Below are positions 8,001 through 14,774 of a stretch of 25,112 nucleotides of DNA, piece after piece. The translations under genes and the position numbers were made by a program. Under the pieces are notes generated by a model. That model was not told the DNA's origin. It saw only the letters and a program-made list of their open reading frames with translations, and did no database searches. The stretch is from NCBI GenBank assembly GCA_964586855.1, contig CAZPHO010000011.1, positions 1 through 25,112 on the forward strand, in the 5' to 3' direction. The stretch's first letter is position 1. Every line of letters begins with the position of its first letter. Source of the stretch: CAYLXN01 sp964586855. Its GTDB lineage: Bacteria > Patescibacteriota > Saccharimonadia > Saccharimonadales > Saccharimonadaceae.

Positions 8001-8775
8001 TCTTTTCACCGACCCATTGAGAAAACTTGCTTCGACGCAATCTTGATGTTCGAGAGTCGGCTACTCGGCCCTGAGAATTATTGCGGTCTTTGAGAATATC
8101 GCTAAACTGCTGGATTAGGCCACTAGCCACAATACTCGGAGTAGAGATACCAAGTCCAGCCATTAAAATTGTAATCAGAATGCCAGTTGGGCCGAAATTC
8201 CGAGACCCACCTTGGCCAAACTTGAGCATACCACGTAAAGGGCCACTCGGCTTCTCCTCACCCTCTTCTTCGCTACGACCTGAGTAGTTGACATCTGACG
8301 CTGCACCAGACGGAGCCTCTTCTGCTTGGCGAGCTTCATCAACCATATCCTGCTCTTGCTCAGAGTCATCAAACTGTTCATCCTCCCACGATTCATCTGA
8401 ATCCTCGTCTTGACCCTCTTCAATGCCAAAATTACCAGTTTTGGGGTTGAAAGCAAAATCTTTCTCATAGCGACTAGCGCCTGGATTTCTAGCTTGATCC
8501 TCTTGAGCCCGCAAGGCAGCCGCCTGCTGAGCTCGGCGCTGAGCCAACTCATCGACTATTGGCTGACTGTTTGTCGGTTGAGACTGGGCATTGGTTGACT
8601 GAGGTTGCCGAAACTGACTCGGTTGCGGAGATTTATCAGCCTGACTGGCTAAACGAGCTGCCTGAGCTTGGGTGTCGTCAGCCAAAATTTTGCCATCCTT
8701 GGCCACCAGACGCAAATCTTGCCTTTGACTAAAGCTATCATCTGACCAGTCTTGTTTCTTTTGCGGTAGCGCCAT
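5080..8775 (-). CDS. Giant membrane protein with C-terminal VanY-like M15 D,D-carboxypeptidase domain
   Basis: The product has 1231 residues. Residues 1-190 are hydrophilic, Gln-rich then very acidic, with no signal peptide. Hydrophobic stretches lie at about 197-222, 478-525 and 620-700. The region after about 830 is Cys-containing and looks extracytoplasmic. The C-terminus (about 1110-1231) is an M15 metallopeptidase: SYRS with R1150, SNHGWGLALD at 1172-1181 supplying His1174 and Asp1181, and EPWH at 1220-1223 giving catalytic Glu1220 and zinc ligand His1223. This domain class cleaves D-Ala-D-Ala in peptidoglycan stems. The protein could remodel the cell's own wall or act on that of a host in an epibiotic lifestyle. 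The multi-helix middle resembles large membrane components of secretion machines, but I cannot assign it to one. It has its own promoter and lies between truB and rpsO. Confidence 0.85.
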   Translation of the reverse strand: MALPQKKQDWSDDSFSQRQDLRLVAKDGKILADDTQAQAARLASQADKSPQPSQFRQPQSTNAQSQPTNSQPIVDELAQRRAQQAAALRAQEDQARNPGASRYEKDFAFNPKTGNFGIEEGQDEDSDESWEDEQFDDSEQEQDMVDEARQAEEAPSGAASDVNYSGRSEEEGEEKPSGPLRGMLKFGQGGSRNFGPTGILITILMAGLGISTPSIVASGLIQQFSDILKDRNNSQGRVADSRTSRLRRSKFSQWVGEKIDKVKRKDIRFSTASEADVEFAKTQSVKPEMTGGGGELDRAGKYVSIEYEGRVGDSTKVSSPAEFDSKVVDGKNYAVKNANHKSQKGWVGVMYDSVAEVVTDFFKFSRQGLYSKKISDADDPDRPPPDAADPDTDTDRAKTGDAVDEGIGKQIHEQVLAGEEPRGLTGKNTFDDTDDYKATDGDQKSQSELDRLQSDVKAEAEGGKINPSDVEASKIGSRIGAGISAASGIAGVCSIYHMFDNILNDARVQNAIKIARFAMTFLAFADQIKVGSAQEEVIANRGNALTYSEARLDQEGNLMGTRNAPDSLGFNYAQTGEVNGDIMADASASQYINGPIGPVAAFFSQAKTALRTDTPWDLLSLLDTACGVAVSVAPALGVADYAMTAFAVVASAPATGGLSLVAAIAAELLKDQMVEVLIGVGATQLGKYVFAQATGLPVGIFTLGEDLGNALASGTGKVMSSVGQAGGNGLMTKTDTIAFLEDYEVYLAERGKMLRTELSPFDISTRHTFMGSIFNQAMPYIGKTASLSAQVSAVMNMGFASLGSIIPTSKAQDAMALRQNTLKAISQCPDPELLDKDGKELRFGVDPFCNPIQGVPVGVLKDDSGSWDPNKVANYIYKESGDTYQAKYDAGEEQYIFERKGLEEYRVIDESDLVVYRNTELKVDGRLYSVSLKGRNTPSLRYKYMEPINYQTKQFDPTCDPANDINCDLAIRKEEVKSNGTSDNKLYDYLRNCVERGAVPYIAGFEGEDKKPLDDGSICILDTDEKKNFSLYFVDERIQCLLDDGKDCQLEGKLGQYTSGSAARADRTVGDGRNVPGPSAGGSGPATLKEAQNSGWGGFSNGKIPADKLVRIPFNTSHRLHTDAVAALAPLNNAFKAEFGKNLTITDSYRSYEAQVICRRNKGSICAVPGTSNHGWGLALDFGGGINSFGTKEYNWMMANAPNYGWINPYWARPGGSNPEPWHWEYARPVQ

Positions 8776-8788
8776 AATACTTAAGCTT

Positions 8789-8816
8789 ATTATAGCAAGC
8801 CGCTACCAAAAATCAA
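8789..8816 (-). promoter_or_regulatory. Promoter of the M15-peptidase gene, very short leader
   Basis: On the minus strand TTGATT (8811-8816), a 16-nt spacer and TATAAT (8789-8794) with TG one base before it (extended -10). The -10 ends 13 nt before the ATG, predicting a leader of only about 6 nt with no Shine-Dalgarno. Confidence 0.65.
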
Positions 8817-8820
8817 CCAA

Positions 8821-9474
8821 TTAATCAGTTAAAATGAAGGCGTCGGCCACCTGAAAATCACCAACCTCTAGTCGACGCAGCTGGCTCAGGTAGCCGCCAG
8901 TGCCCAAAGTGCGACCGATATCAACCGCCAAACTCCGAATATAAGTTCCAGAGGATACTGCCACTTGAATTTCTAAATTTGGATAATTATAATTAACAAT
9001 TTCTAAACCATAAATCTCAACTTGACGCTCGGGTATGACGATGGCCTGACCGGCTCGGGCCAATTTGTAAGCTCGCTGACCATTGATTTTAATCGCACTA
9101 AAGTCAGGTGGCCGCTGCTTAATTTTACCCTTAAAATTTTCAATTACTGCCTGAATTTGGCTTAGTGATGGCTGATTGCGAGCCATCAATCGCCGACGCC
9201 CCTCAAGGTCATAAGTCGTCGATTCACTACCAAGCACAATCGTCGCTCGGTAGGTTTTGTCGAGCTTCGAATAGGCTTGGGCTTGCTTGCAGTAATCGCC
9301 AACTACTAAAATCATCAGTCCGCTGGCAAATGGATCAAGCGTGCCGGTGTGGCCGACTTTAATTTTCCGACCATAAAACTCACGCAAACGTGAGCGAACA
9401 CGGGCTACTACGCCAAAGCTTGAGATGCCAACTGGCTTATCGATCAACAACCAGCCGTTATCGGTTAATTTCAT
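8821..9474 (-). CDS. truB: tRNA pseudouridine(55) synthase TruB
   Basis: TruB converts U55 in the T-loop of tRNAs to pseudouridine. The 217 residues contain the motif GHTGTLDPFASGLM with catalytic Asp47, the YRATIVLGSESTTYDLEG segment, PPDFSAIKINGQRAYKLAR, and SSGTYIRSLAVDIG near the C-terminus. Compared with about 300 residues for longer bacterial TruB, the C-terminal PUA-type domain is absent; the protein ends soon after the catalytic core. Its start overlaps the stop of the upstream DHH-family gene by 1 nt (TAATG), so the two are probably translationally coupled. The DHH-truB order is the common bacterial nrnA-truB arrangement. Confidence 0.96.
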   Translation of the reverse strand: MKLTDNGWLLIDKPVGISSFGVVARVRSRLREFYGRKIKVGHTGTLDPFASGLMILVVGDYCKQAQAYSKLDKTYRATIVLGSESTTYDLEGRRRLMARNQPSLSQIQAVIENFKGKIKQRPPDFSAIKINGQRAYKLARAGQAIVIPERQVEIYGLEIVNYNYPNLEIQVAVSSGTYIRSLAVDIGRTLGTGGYLSQLRRLEVGDFQVADAFILTD

Positions 9475-11675
9475 TACTCAGGGATAACGAATTGTGAATT
9501 GTCACTGGAAGGTTGAGGGTAGACTGATGGCGTCACAATGGTATTGCTGGAGAGCTGCATATCTGGGCCAGCCCCAAGCGGCATCTCGGTTGGATTTAGG
9601 CGCTGAGCAGATGACTTGACGATCTGAGGCTGAACCGTCTGGCCCACTTGCGGGGCTGGTGTTGGCTCAGCTTGAGCCATATCAGTAGCAAATTGATCAA
9701 AAGGATTAGGGCTGGTAGCTTGAGTTGGGTTGGCTGGGGTAGCCGGAGCAGCAACTGGAGCTGGTGCAGGATCAACTACGGCTGGAGTGGGCGGTAAATT
9801 GGCAGGACTGAAATCAGCAGGCGCAGGTGGCATTGGTGGCATCATTGGGTTGTTGGGATCAAAAGCAGGTGGCATTGGTGGCATGACTGGGGCTGGCATG
9901 GCAGCTGGGGTAGCCGGAGCAGCAACTGGGGTAGTAGCTGGAGACGCCGCTGGCTCAGGTACAACTGCAGCTGGCTGACCAGCCACTGGGGCTGCTAATT
10001 GCGGACTTAAACTCGGCACTTCGGCTGGAGCTGGGGCCGCGTATTTTTGTTCAGACGCTTCTAGCTGCTTCTGTAAGCGATCGCTTAATTGATCAGCCTG
10101 AGCATCAAGCGCCTGAGCGGCCTGTTGGATGGTCATGTCATTGGCTTCGTCAGGGGCTGAGGTCGGAGCGATTGGTGGAGCGATCGGCGGCAATGGCTCA
10201 GCTGTAACAGGGGTCGCAGCAAACTGGCTTGGAGTCATTGGCTGGGCTGCTGGCACTTCAGCTACTGGTGCCTCAGCTACTGGCAGTGGTGGCAGCTCAG
10301 CAACCGGCGCAGCTGGCTCTGGCTCAGTCGATGGCGCCTGGGCTAGCGGACTGACGTTTAGCTCTTGCTTCTTCAATTTAGCCACTAAATCATCAGCCGT
10401 CTGTTTGCGCTTAGTTTCAATATATTCGCGCGAATATTCATCTAAATCAGTGAAATTTTTTGTGCCTTCGGCTGCCATTTGAGCTAAGGCTTTTTCATTT
10501 TCGGTTAATTTATAAGGGCTAATCTCTTTAGCTGGAATCAATTTTGGGCTCAATTCGGCGGCTGGCGCTGGATCGTCCTTGACTCGATCGGTCGAAATTT
10601 TATCGTCCGACTTGCTTGCTGGCTTAGTTTCAGTTTTCTTTTGATAATCTTTGAGATTTAAACCACCTCGAGCTTTTGGCTCAGGCTCAGCTTTGGCTTC
10701 AGCAGCTGGCTCAGGCTTTGATGCCGTAACAGGCTCAGCTTTGGGTTTGGCATCAGTCCTGGTTCCAGTTGATTCTGATTTCGAGTCCTCCATCGACGGC
10801 TTATCCTGTTTTGGCTCGTCTTTCTTATCTAGCCGCAAACTAACTTGGGCTTTTGGATCTTGCTTATCAGTTCGGAGCCCAGTTTTCTTCTTCTGATTGC
10901 CGCTGGCTAATTCGTTGGCGATTAATTGTTGATTGGCGCCAGCTTTCATTAACTCAGCCGCCAAAGTCATCACATCAGCGGTGGTTTTATTATTACTAAA
11001 CCGATTTGTTACCGCCACTAAACTGGTCAGCAAAGCATTAGCGACTGACTTATCCATAGCTGGTTCATAATCTTGATTCGCCTCCTCGCCAAGATCAAGC
11101 AAGCTAGGCAATGACGCAATTAATTGAGCGTAAGAAACGGCTTTGGGGTCATGCCAGTTAGTCGTGCCAAGCGAACTAGTTTGGTCGCCAATACTAATCG
11201 CAAACACCGCCGCATCGTGTAAAATTCGGCCGTGCGAGCGCAAAGCCTGGTCCAGTTCTTCTTGGTTCCGAACGCCAACCGCCACCACCATGTCAACATT
11301 GTAGTCGCCCTGGCTAAACTCCAAATCCTTGGAAGTGATTACGGTGTTGTTCGGCGTAATAAAAATCCGCACCATATCATCAACTACTTTATAGCGCAAA
11401 TAATCAGCCTTTTTCGGATCAAGCGAAATAATAAAATCTCGCAAACCATCAGCGTTTTTATCAAAAGTTTTTTCTGGCTTGAGGAACGACAGCACATCAG
11501 GAATTTCACCGCTAAACACCGCTACCGCCCGTCGGTCGTTTTTGTTCAGCATCAGCGTCAACGCCATTGCCGCTGCCAGCTCATCAACACTTGGATTACT
11601 ACTAACCGCCACCAAAATATTATTGGCCTGTTTGGCCTGGTCAATTAATTTTGCTCGTTCTGGGCTGTCATCCAT
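9474..11675 (-). CDS. Degenerate DHH-family (NrnA-like) protein with long Pro/Ala-rich tail
   Basis: Residues about 1-260 follow the NrnA/RecJ-type DHH phosphoesterase fold, but every catalytic motif is damaged. The first motif, normally NPDGDA, reads NPSVDE; the second aspartate after VDMVVAV is Gly; the DHH triad aligns with GDQ in ISIGDQTSSLGTTN; and the DTG motif reads VTN. The NKTTADVMTLAAELMKAGA helix typical of the C-terminal half of NrnA is still recognisable. A disordered region of about 470 residues follows, first Lys/Glu-rich then Pro/Ala/Met-rich, giving 733 residues in all against roughly 310-330 for NrnA. No membrane segment is seen. Loss of the metal ligands argues for a binding or scaffold role rather than nanoRNA or c-di-AMP hydrolysis. 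AGGA 7 nt before the ATG is a fair Shine-Dalgarno. The gene overlaps truB by 1 nt. Confidence 0.8.
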   Translation of the reverse strand: MDDSPERAKLIDQAKQANNILVAVSSNPSVDELAAAMALTLMLNKNDRRAVAVFSGEIPDVLSFLKPEKTFDKNADGLRDFIISLDPKKADYLRYKVVDDMVRIFITPNNTVITSKDLEFSQGDYNVDMVVAVGVRNQEELDQALRSHGRILHDAAVFAISIGDQTSSLGTTNWHDPKAVSYAQLIASLPSLLDLGEEANQDYEPAMDKSVANALLTSLVAVTNRFSNNKTTADVMTLAAELMKAGANQQLIANELASGNQKKKTGLRTDKQDPKAQVSLRLDKKDEPKQDKPSMEDSKSESTGTRTDAKPKAEPVTASKPEPAAEAKAEPEPKARGGLNLKDYQKKTETKPASKSDDKISTDRVKDDPAPAAELSPKLIPAKEISPYKLTENEKALAQMAAEGTKNFTDLDEYSREYIETKRKQTADDLVAKLKKQELNVSPLAQAPSTEPEPAAPVAELPPLPVAEAPVAEVPAAQPMTPSQFAATPVTAEPLPPIAPPIAPTSAPDEANDMTIQQAAQALDAQADQLSDRLQKQLEASEQKYAAPAPAEVPSLSPQLAAPVAGQPAAVVPEPAASPATTPVAAPATPAAMPAPVMPPMPPAFDPNNPMMPPMPPAPADFSPANLPPTPAVVDPAPAPVAAPATPANPTQATSPNPFDQFATDMAQAEPTPAPQVGQTVQPQIVKSSAQRLNPTEMPLGAGPDMQLSSNTIVTPSVYPQPSSDNSQFVIPE
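9733..9929 (-). repeat. Internal duplication in the Pro/Ala tail of the DHH-like gene
   Basis: A 26-nt sequence is repeated exactly at 9733-9758 and 9904-9929, 171 nt (57 codons) apart. Between them a 20-nt sequence is repeated at 9823-9842 and 9865-9884, 42 nt apart. All offsets are multiples of three, so the repeats encode repeated VAAPATPA and MPPMPPA-like blocks and expand the tail in frame. Confidence 0.8.
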
Positions 11676-11727
11676 GATTTGTTCCTAATTTTTATCTATT
11701 GTTTGTTTATATTTTACTATACTTCTT

Positions 11728-11756
11728 ACTCTAGCAAAAATCTTTTGATTTGTCAA
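11728..11756 (-). promoter_or_regulatory. Promoter of the DHH-like/truB operon
   Basis: On the minus strand a consensus TTGACA (11751-11756), a 17-nt spacer and TAGAGT (11728-11733) preceded by TGC (extended -10). The leader is about 45 nt and ends with an AGGA site. Confidence 0.6.
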
Positions 11757-11792
11757 GAGGCTTACGCTTAGCGCCCCCTGCCGACTTGGGAC

Positions 11793-11821
11793 TTTACAAC
11801 TCAAGGTTTTTTGAGTATAAT
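11793..11821 (+). promoter_or_regulatory. Promoter of rpsT
   Basis: TTTACA (11793-11798), a 17-nt spacer and TATAAT (11816-11821). The spacer contains the inverted repeat CTCAA/TTGAG. The rest of the 193-nt divergent gap holds the opposing DHH-like promoter and a roughly 40-nt rpsT leader; I see nothing else in it. Confidence 0.7.
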
Positions 11822-11868
11822 CGTCTCTAGTCAAATTTTAATTAATAAGTTTTAAACGGAAGGTAAAT

Positions 11869-12261
11869 ATGCCCATCATCAAATCAGCCAGCAAGCGCAT
11901 GCGCCAGGCGAACAAAAAACGCGACCACAACCGCGAACTTAAAAAAGAATTGCGAACAGTGATTAAAGATTTCACGGCCAAGCCAACTACCGCTAACTTG
12001 TCCGCCGCCCACAGTCAAATCGACAAGGCTGTTAAAAAAGGCTTGCTCAAAATCAACACCGCTAGCCGCAAAAAGGCGAGCTTGGCTAAAATCGCCAAAG
12101 CTGCTGGCTTAAAACTGACTGCTGGCACCAAAAAAGCCGCACCTAAACCAGCTGCCAAAACTGGTGTTAAAAAAACCGAGACCAAAAAAACTGAGGTTAA
12201 AAAGCCAGCTGCCAAAAAAGCTCCAGCCAAGAAACCGGCTGCCAAAAAAACCAGTAAATAA
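11869..12261 (+). CDS. rpsT: 30S ribosomal protein S20 with histone-like Lys/Ala/Pro tail
   Basis: Residues 1-83 are a normal S20: MPIIKSASKRMRQANKKRDHN at the start, then Lys-rich helices ending near KAAGLKL. S20 binds 16S rRNA and stabilises the small subunit. About 47 extra residues follow, made of Lys, Ala, Pro and Thr with repeated KKTE and PAAKK units, like histone H1 tails or bacterial HU/Hc1-type tails. Ordinary S20 is about 85-90 residues. The tail would add about 20 positive charges and might bind rRNA, DNA or polyphosphate; this is inference. GGAAGG (11858-11863) lies 5 nt before the ATG. The gene is alone on the plus strand, with its own promoter and terminator, between two minus-strand operons. 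Confidence 0.95.
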   Translation: MPIIKSASKRMRQANKKRDHNRELKKELRTVIKDFTAKPTTANLSAAHSQIDKAVKKGLLKINTASRKKASLAKIAKAAGLKLTAGTKKAAPKPAAKTGVKKTETKKTEVKKPAAKKAPAKKPAAKKTSK

Positions 12262-12277
12262 ATTTGAGTTTTGAATC

Positions 12278-12315
12278 AAAATCACCTTGCGGTTTCACAG
12301 GGTGGTTTTATTTTT
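12278..12315 (+). terminator. Rho-independent terminator of rpsT
   Basis: AAAATCACCTTG (12278-12289) pairs over 12 bases, two of them G-U, with CAGGGTGGTTTT (12298-12309), followed by ATTTTT. It overlaps the stop codon of the convergent holA gene. Confidence 0.85.
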
Positions 12316-13234
12316 CAAGCTCAGTTGTTAATTGATACAGACCGACACTTATCAACTCCCACGGTTCAGCTTTTGATGATTTAATTTGCTGATCAATGTC
12401 AACCAATTGATTGATAAATTGCTTGATCTGACCCCAGCTGGCTTGATTGGCTTGACGCCGCAAGTTACCAACCACAAACGGCGGCAAACCTAAATCTAAC
12501 TGAGCCTGTTCAGGACTGGCGGCGGCCTTAACAGTCGCCAAATTAATAATCTGACTGCTAATCAAACCAAAAAACTTCTGAGGAACCTCATCAGTTTGGC
12601 GCAGCTTATCAAGCTCAGCTAACAGCACCTCGACATTGCCAAGCCAGATATAGTCAAAAATTTTAAACACCGCCACTTCCGAGCGCTGGTCGATGTAGGT
12701 TTCGATTTCATCACTAGTCACCTCTTGTCCCAACAGCGCCAATTTGCGCACGGCCTCAGCCTGAGCCCACGGATCAGGGCCAACTCGTTGCCAAATTAAA
12801 CCCGCTTGCTGCTTGGTCAGCTGCAGTTTCTGCTGTTTGGCTTGATCAATAATAAATTTTTCAGCCGCTGATTGGTCGCTTTCTCTTGGCAGGTCAAACA
12901 AAGTTAGGACTTTGGCGGCTCGGGCCGCACGCAAAAACTTAGTCCTCAGGTCAATCTCCTCTTCATCATCAATTAAAATTAAGTTTTCATCAGCCATCAA
13001 TTGATCGATCAAATCGATCGTCGTGTCGCGTAAATCAGCATTTTTCGATAAATTTTTAACAATTATCAGGCGACGATTAGCAAATAAATCTTGCTTCGAC
13101 AGCTCTAACTGCCACTGCTTGGCTGATAAATTATCAATTTCTAGCCGCTCAGCCGACAAGCCAGATTCGTCTATCAACTGCTCCAGCCGCTGAGTTCGCA
13201 AAAATGAATTCTTACCGCCTAAAATATGCAGCAT
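12308..13234 (-). CDS. holA: DNA polymerase III delta subunit (clamp loader)
   Basis: HolA is the clamp-loader subunit that opens the beta ring during replication. From the ATG at 13234 the product has 308 residues, starting MLHILGGKNSFLRTQRLEQL, the usual N-terminal strand and helix of delta with the G..xFL pattern. It continues with LIIVKNL, ENLILIDDEEEIDLRTKF, the FDLPRESD...FIIDQAKQQ segment and the RSEVAVFKIFDYIWLGN collar helix. The start at 13234 is preferred over 13264 because it gives a 1-nt TGATG overlap with the mutM stop and matches the family N-terminus; the longer form would add ten residues encoded inside mutM. As is usual for delta, similarity is diffuse and the call rests on the overall pattern. 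It is the last gene of the exported protein-mutM-holA operon. Confidence 0.87.
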   Translation of the reverse strand: MLHILGGKNSFLRTQRLEQLIDESGLSAERLEIDNLSAKQWQLELSKQDLFANRRLIIVKNLSKNADLRDTTIDLIDQLMADENLILIDDEEEIDLRTKFLRAARAAKVLTLFDLPRESDQSAAEKFIIDQAKQQKLQLTKQQAGLIWQRVGPDPWAQAEAVRKLALLGQEVTSDEIETYIDQRSEVAVFKIFDYIWLGNVEVLLAELDKLRQTDEVPQKFFGLISSQIINLATVKAAASPEQAQLDLGLPPFVVGNLRRQANQASWGQIKQFINQLVDIDQQIKSSKAEPWELISVGLYQLTTELEK

Positions 13235-14115
13235 CACTCTACCTTCGGCTGGCAAACTGGACAAAAATGCGTCCCTCGCCCAGCGACCCGAATCTTGCTA
13301 ATTGGCGACCCGCAGACTCGGCACGGCTGGCCCGCCCGACCATAAACGTAGGCCGAATCGAGATAATTACCGCGCCGCCCCTCGGCATCAACGTAGTTTC
13401 GGCTCGACGAACCGCCCTCGTCGATGCTTTTTTGCAGCACTTGACGAATCGCCCCATGTAAACTAGCCAGCTGCTGATCAGCTAACTGGCCAACTAGCGC
13501 TTCGGGGTGAATTTGGGCTAAAAATAAACTCTCATCGGCGTAGATATTACCGACGCCGGCCACCACTGACTGATCGAGAATTGCCGCTTTTATGCTCGAT
13601 TTAGCTCGACGACGAATTCGAGCAATAAATTGTTCAAGTGGCCAATTTTCCAGCGGCTCGGGTCCTAATTTTTGAATAAAACTTAAAGCTCCAACTTCAG
13701 CCGTCGGCAGCAATTTGATCCAGCCAAATTTACGCTGATCATTAAAAAACAACTTGGTCTTATCTACAAACTCAAACACCACTCGCGTCGATCGATCAGG
13801 CAGCTCACCAATCAGACTATCAGTTGGATGACCAGCGCCGTAGTTGCGCCTAGCATCGCTTGGATCACGAAAAACTAACTGACCGGTCATTTTTAAATGC
13901 GTCACCAAACTATAATCCGAATCCAAATCAGTAATAATCGCCTTGCCGCGTCGATGCAGCTGCTTGACACTCGCCCCCAACAAAAACGTTTCAATATCGG
14001 CCGCCGAATTAGGAAAACTTTTGGGCGTATCGGTCGTGACGTCGATAATTTTTTTACCAACAATCAACTGGCCCAGACCTCGTTTGACCGTCTCAACTTC
14101 AGGCAGTTCTGGCAT
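13234..14115 (-). CDS. mutM: Formamidopyrimidine-DNA glycosylase (Fpg/MutM)
   Basis: MutM removes oxidised purines such as 8-oxoguanine and cuts the abasic site by beta,delta-elimination. The 293 residues start MPELPEVETVKRGL, with the catalytic Pro2 and Glu3, and have HRRGKAI with Lys58, the VAGVGNIYADESLF helix-two-turn-helix, and a C-terminal zinc finger with Cys265, Cys268, Cys285 and Cys288 and an AGRGTHFC loop carrying the DNA-binding Arg. All key residues are intact, so this lineage still uses zinc in at least one repair enzyme, in contrast to the ligand-free DnaG in this window. The start overlaps the upstream gene by 1 nt (TAATG), and the TGA stop overlaps holA. TGA is therefore a stop codon in this organism. 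Confidence 0.97.
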   Translation of the reverse strand: MPELPEVETVKRGLGQLIVGKKIIDVTTDTPKSFPNSAADIETFLLGASVKQLHRRGKAIITDLDSDYSLVTHLKMTGQLVFRDPSDARRNYGAGHPTDSLIGELPDRSTRVVFEFVDKTKLFFNDQRKFGWIKLLPTAEVGALSFIQKLGPEPLENWPLEQFIARIRRRAKSSIKAAILDQSVVAGVGNIYADESLFLAQIHPEALVGQLADQQLASLHGAIRQVLQKSIDEGGSSSRNYVDAEGRRGNYLDSAYVYGRAGQPCRVCGSPISKIRVAGRGTHFCPVCQPKVE

Positions 14116-14726
14116 TAGAAATTGATTTTAGCTTCTTTAAACAATTTAGAAGCGTCAGGAATTTGCTTGACAAACAAGTCCCGTAATTGCTGCGAAGAGG
14201 CCTTGAGCGAGCCAGGTGAGCCTTTGCAAGTCGAAGTCCACAAGTGATAATGAGACGAGCCGTTGGTTAACAAGTCAAATTCAGTCAATTTACCCCGAGC
14301 GCAAACTCCCCGCGTATCGTCAGAATCGCTAGTTAGCGGCTTGGAATCAATCATCTGGGCTTTGTTTAGCGCGTAGACAAATTCTTCGTAAGCGACCGTG
14401 TTATTTGGATAATTCTTACTGTCAATCACCGTCCCTCGATAACCTTCATAGGCCGTCATGTAGCGCTCTTCAGGGCTAATATAAATCAAAAATGTCTTGA
14501 ATGTTTCGTCAGCCGTAATCGGACCTCGCACCGTCATCGTCACGCCCCGAGACAAATCGGTTGACAGTAGCGCCTCTCGAGCTTGGCTAATTTCAGATTT
14601 GGTGTCTTGCTTGTTGCCACCAGAGAAAATCGCCCGACCGAGCAGCCAGATTGCAAACAGCGCAATCAAGGTCACGACCGCAATTAAAATCACTGGGATA
14701 AGTTGTTTCATTTTGTCGTTCTTCAT
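14115..14726 (-). CDS. Single-pass membrane-anchored exported protein of unknown function
   Basis: The product has 203 residues: a short positive N-terminus (MKNDKMKQ), one hydrophobic segment at about 9-31, then a soluble domain of about 170 residues expected outside the membrane. There is no lipobox cysteine. Two cysteines near residues 141 and 167 (VCARG, STCKG) could form a disulfide. I do not recognise a family. It is the first gene of an operon with mutM and holA, joined by a TAATG overlap; the pairing with DNA repair and replication genes may only reflect shared expression. Upstream, a near-consensus promoter ends 6 nt before the ATG at 14726, giving a predicted leaderless mRNA and supporting this start over the Met at residue 6. 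Confidence 0.8.
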   Translation of the reverse strand: MKNDKMKQLIPVILIAVVTLIALFAIWLLGRAIFSGGNKQDTKSEISQAREALLSTDLSRGVTMTVRGPITADETFKTFLIYISPEERYMTAYEGYRGTVIDSKNYPNNTVAYEEFVYALNKAQMIDSKPLTSDSDDTRGVCARGKLTEFDLLTNGSSHYHLWTSTCKGSPGSLKASSQQLRDLFVKQIPDASKLFKEAKINF

Positions 14727-14732
14727 AGCTTT

Positions 14733-14761
14733 ATAATAACCAGTTCTGGCTCAGTTGTCAA
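14733..14761 (-). promoter_or_regulatory. Leaderless promoter of the exported protein-mutM-holA operon
   Basis: On the minus strand TTGACA (14756-14761), a 17-nt spacer and TATTAT (14733-14738), then exactly 6 nt to the ATG. The expected transcription start is the A of the start codon. Confidence 0.72.
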
Positions 14762-14774
14762 TCGAAAGCCAGAC

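Noticed and set aside
8175..8552. 125-codon minus-strand frame inside the M15-peptidase gene
   Set aside because: It is a shifted frame of the same strand within the acidic N-terminal region, with no start signals or recognisable protein pattern.
9730..10482. Gly/Ala-rich plus-strand open frames resembling PE-PGRS or silk-like proteins
   Set aside because: They are the antisense reading of the Pro/Ala-rich tail of the DHH-like protein; GC-rich repetitive codons keep several frames open.
12015..12245. Hydrophobic minus-strand frame that looks like a small membrane protein
   Set aside because: It is antisense to the Lys/Ala tail of rpsT; the complement of Lys/Ala codons reads as Phe/Leu/Ala and mimics a membrane segment.
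13234..13236. Possible recoding of TGA as Gly or Trp, as in some CPR phyla
   Set aside because: mutM ends at TGA right after its zinc finger, where the family ends, and coding genes show no in-frame TGA.
13235..13264. Longer HolA start at 13264
   Set aside because: The extra ten residues are encoded inside mutM and do not fit the delta N-terminus; ATG 13234 gives the typical 1-nt coupling.
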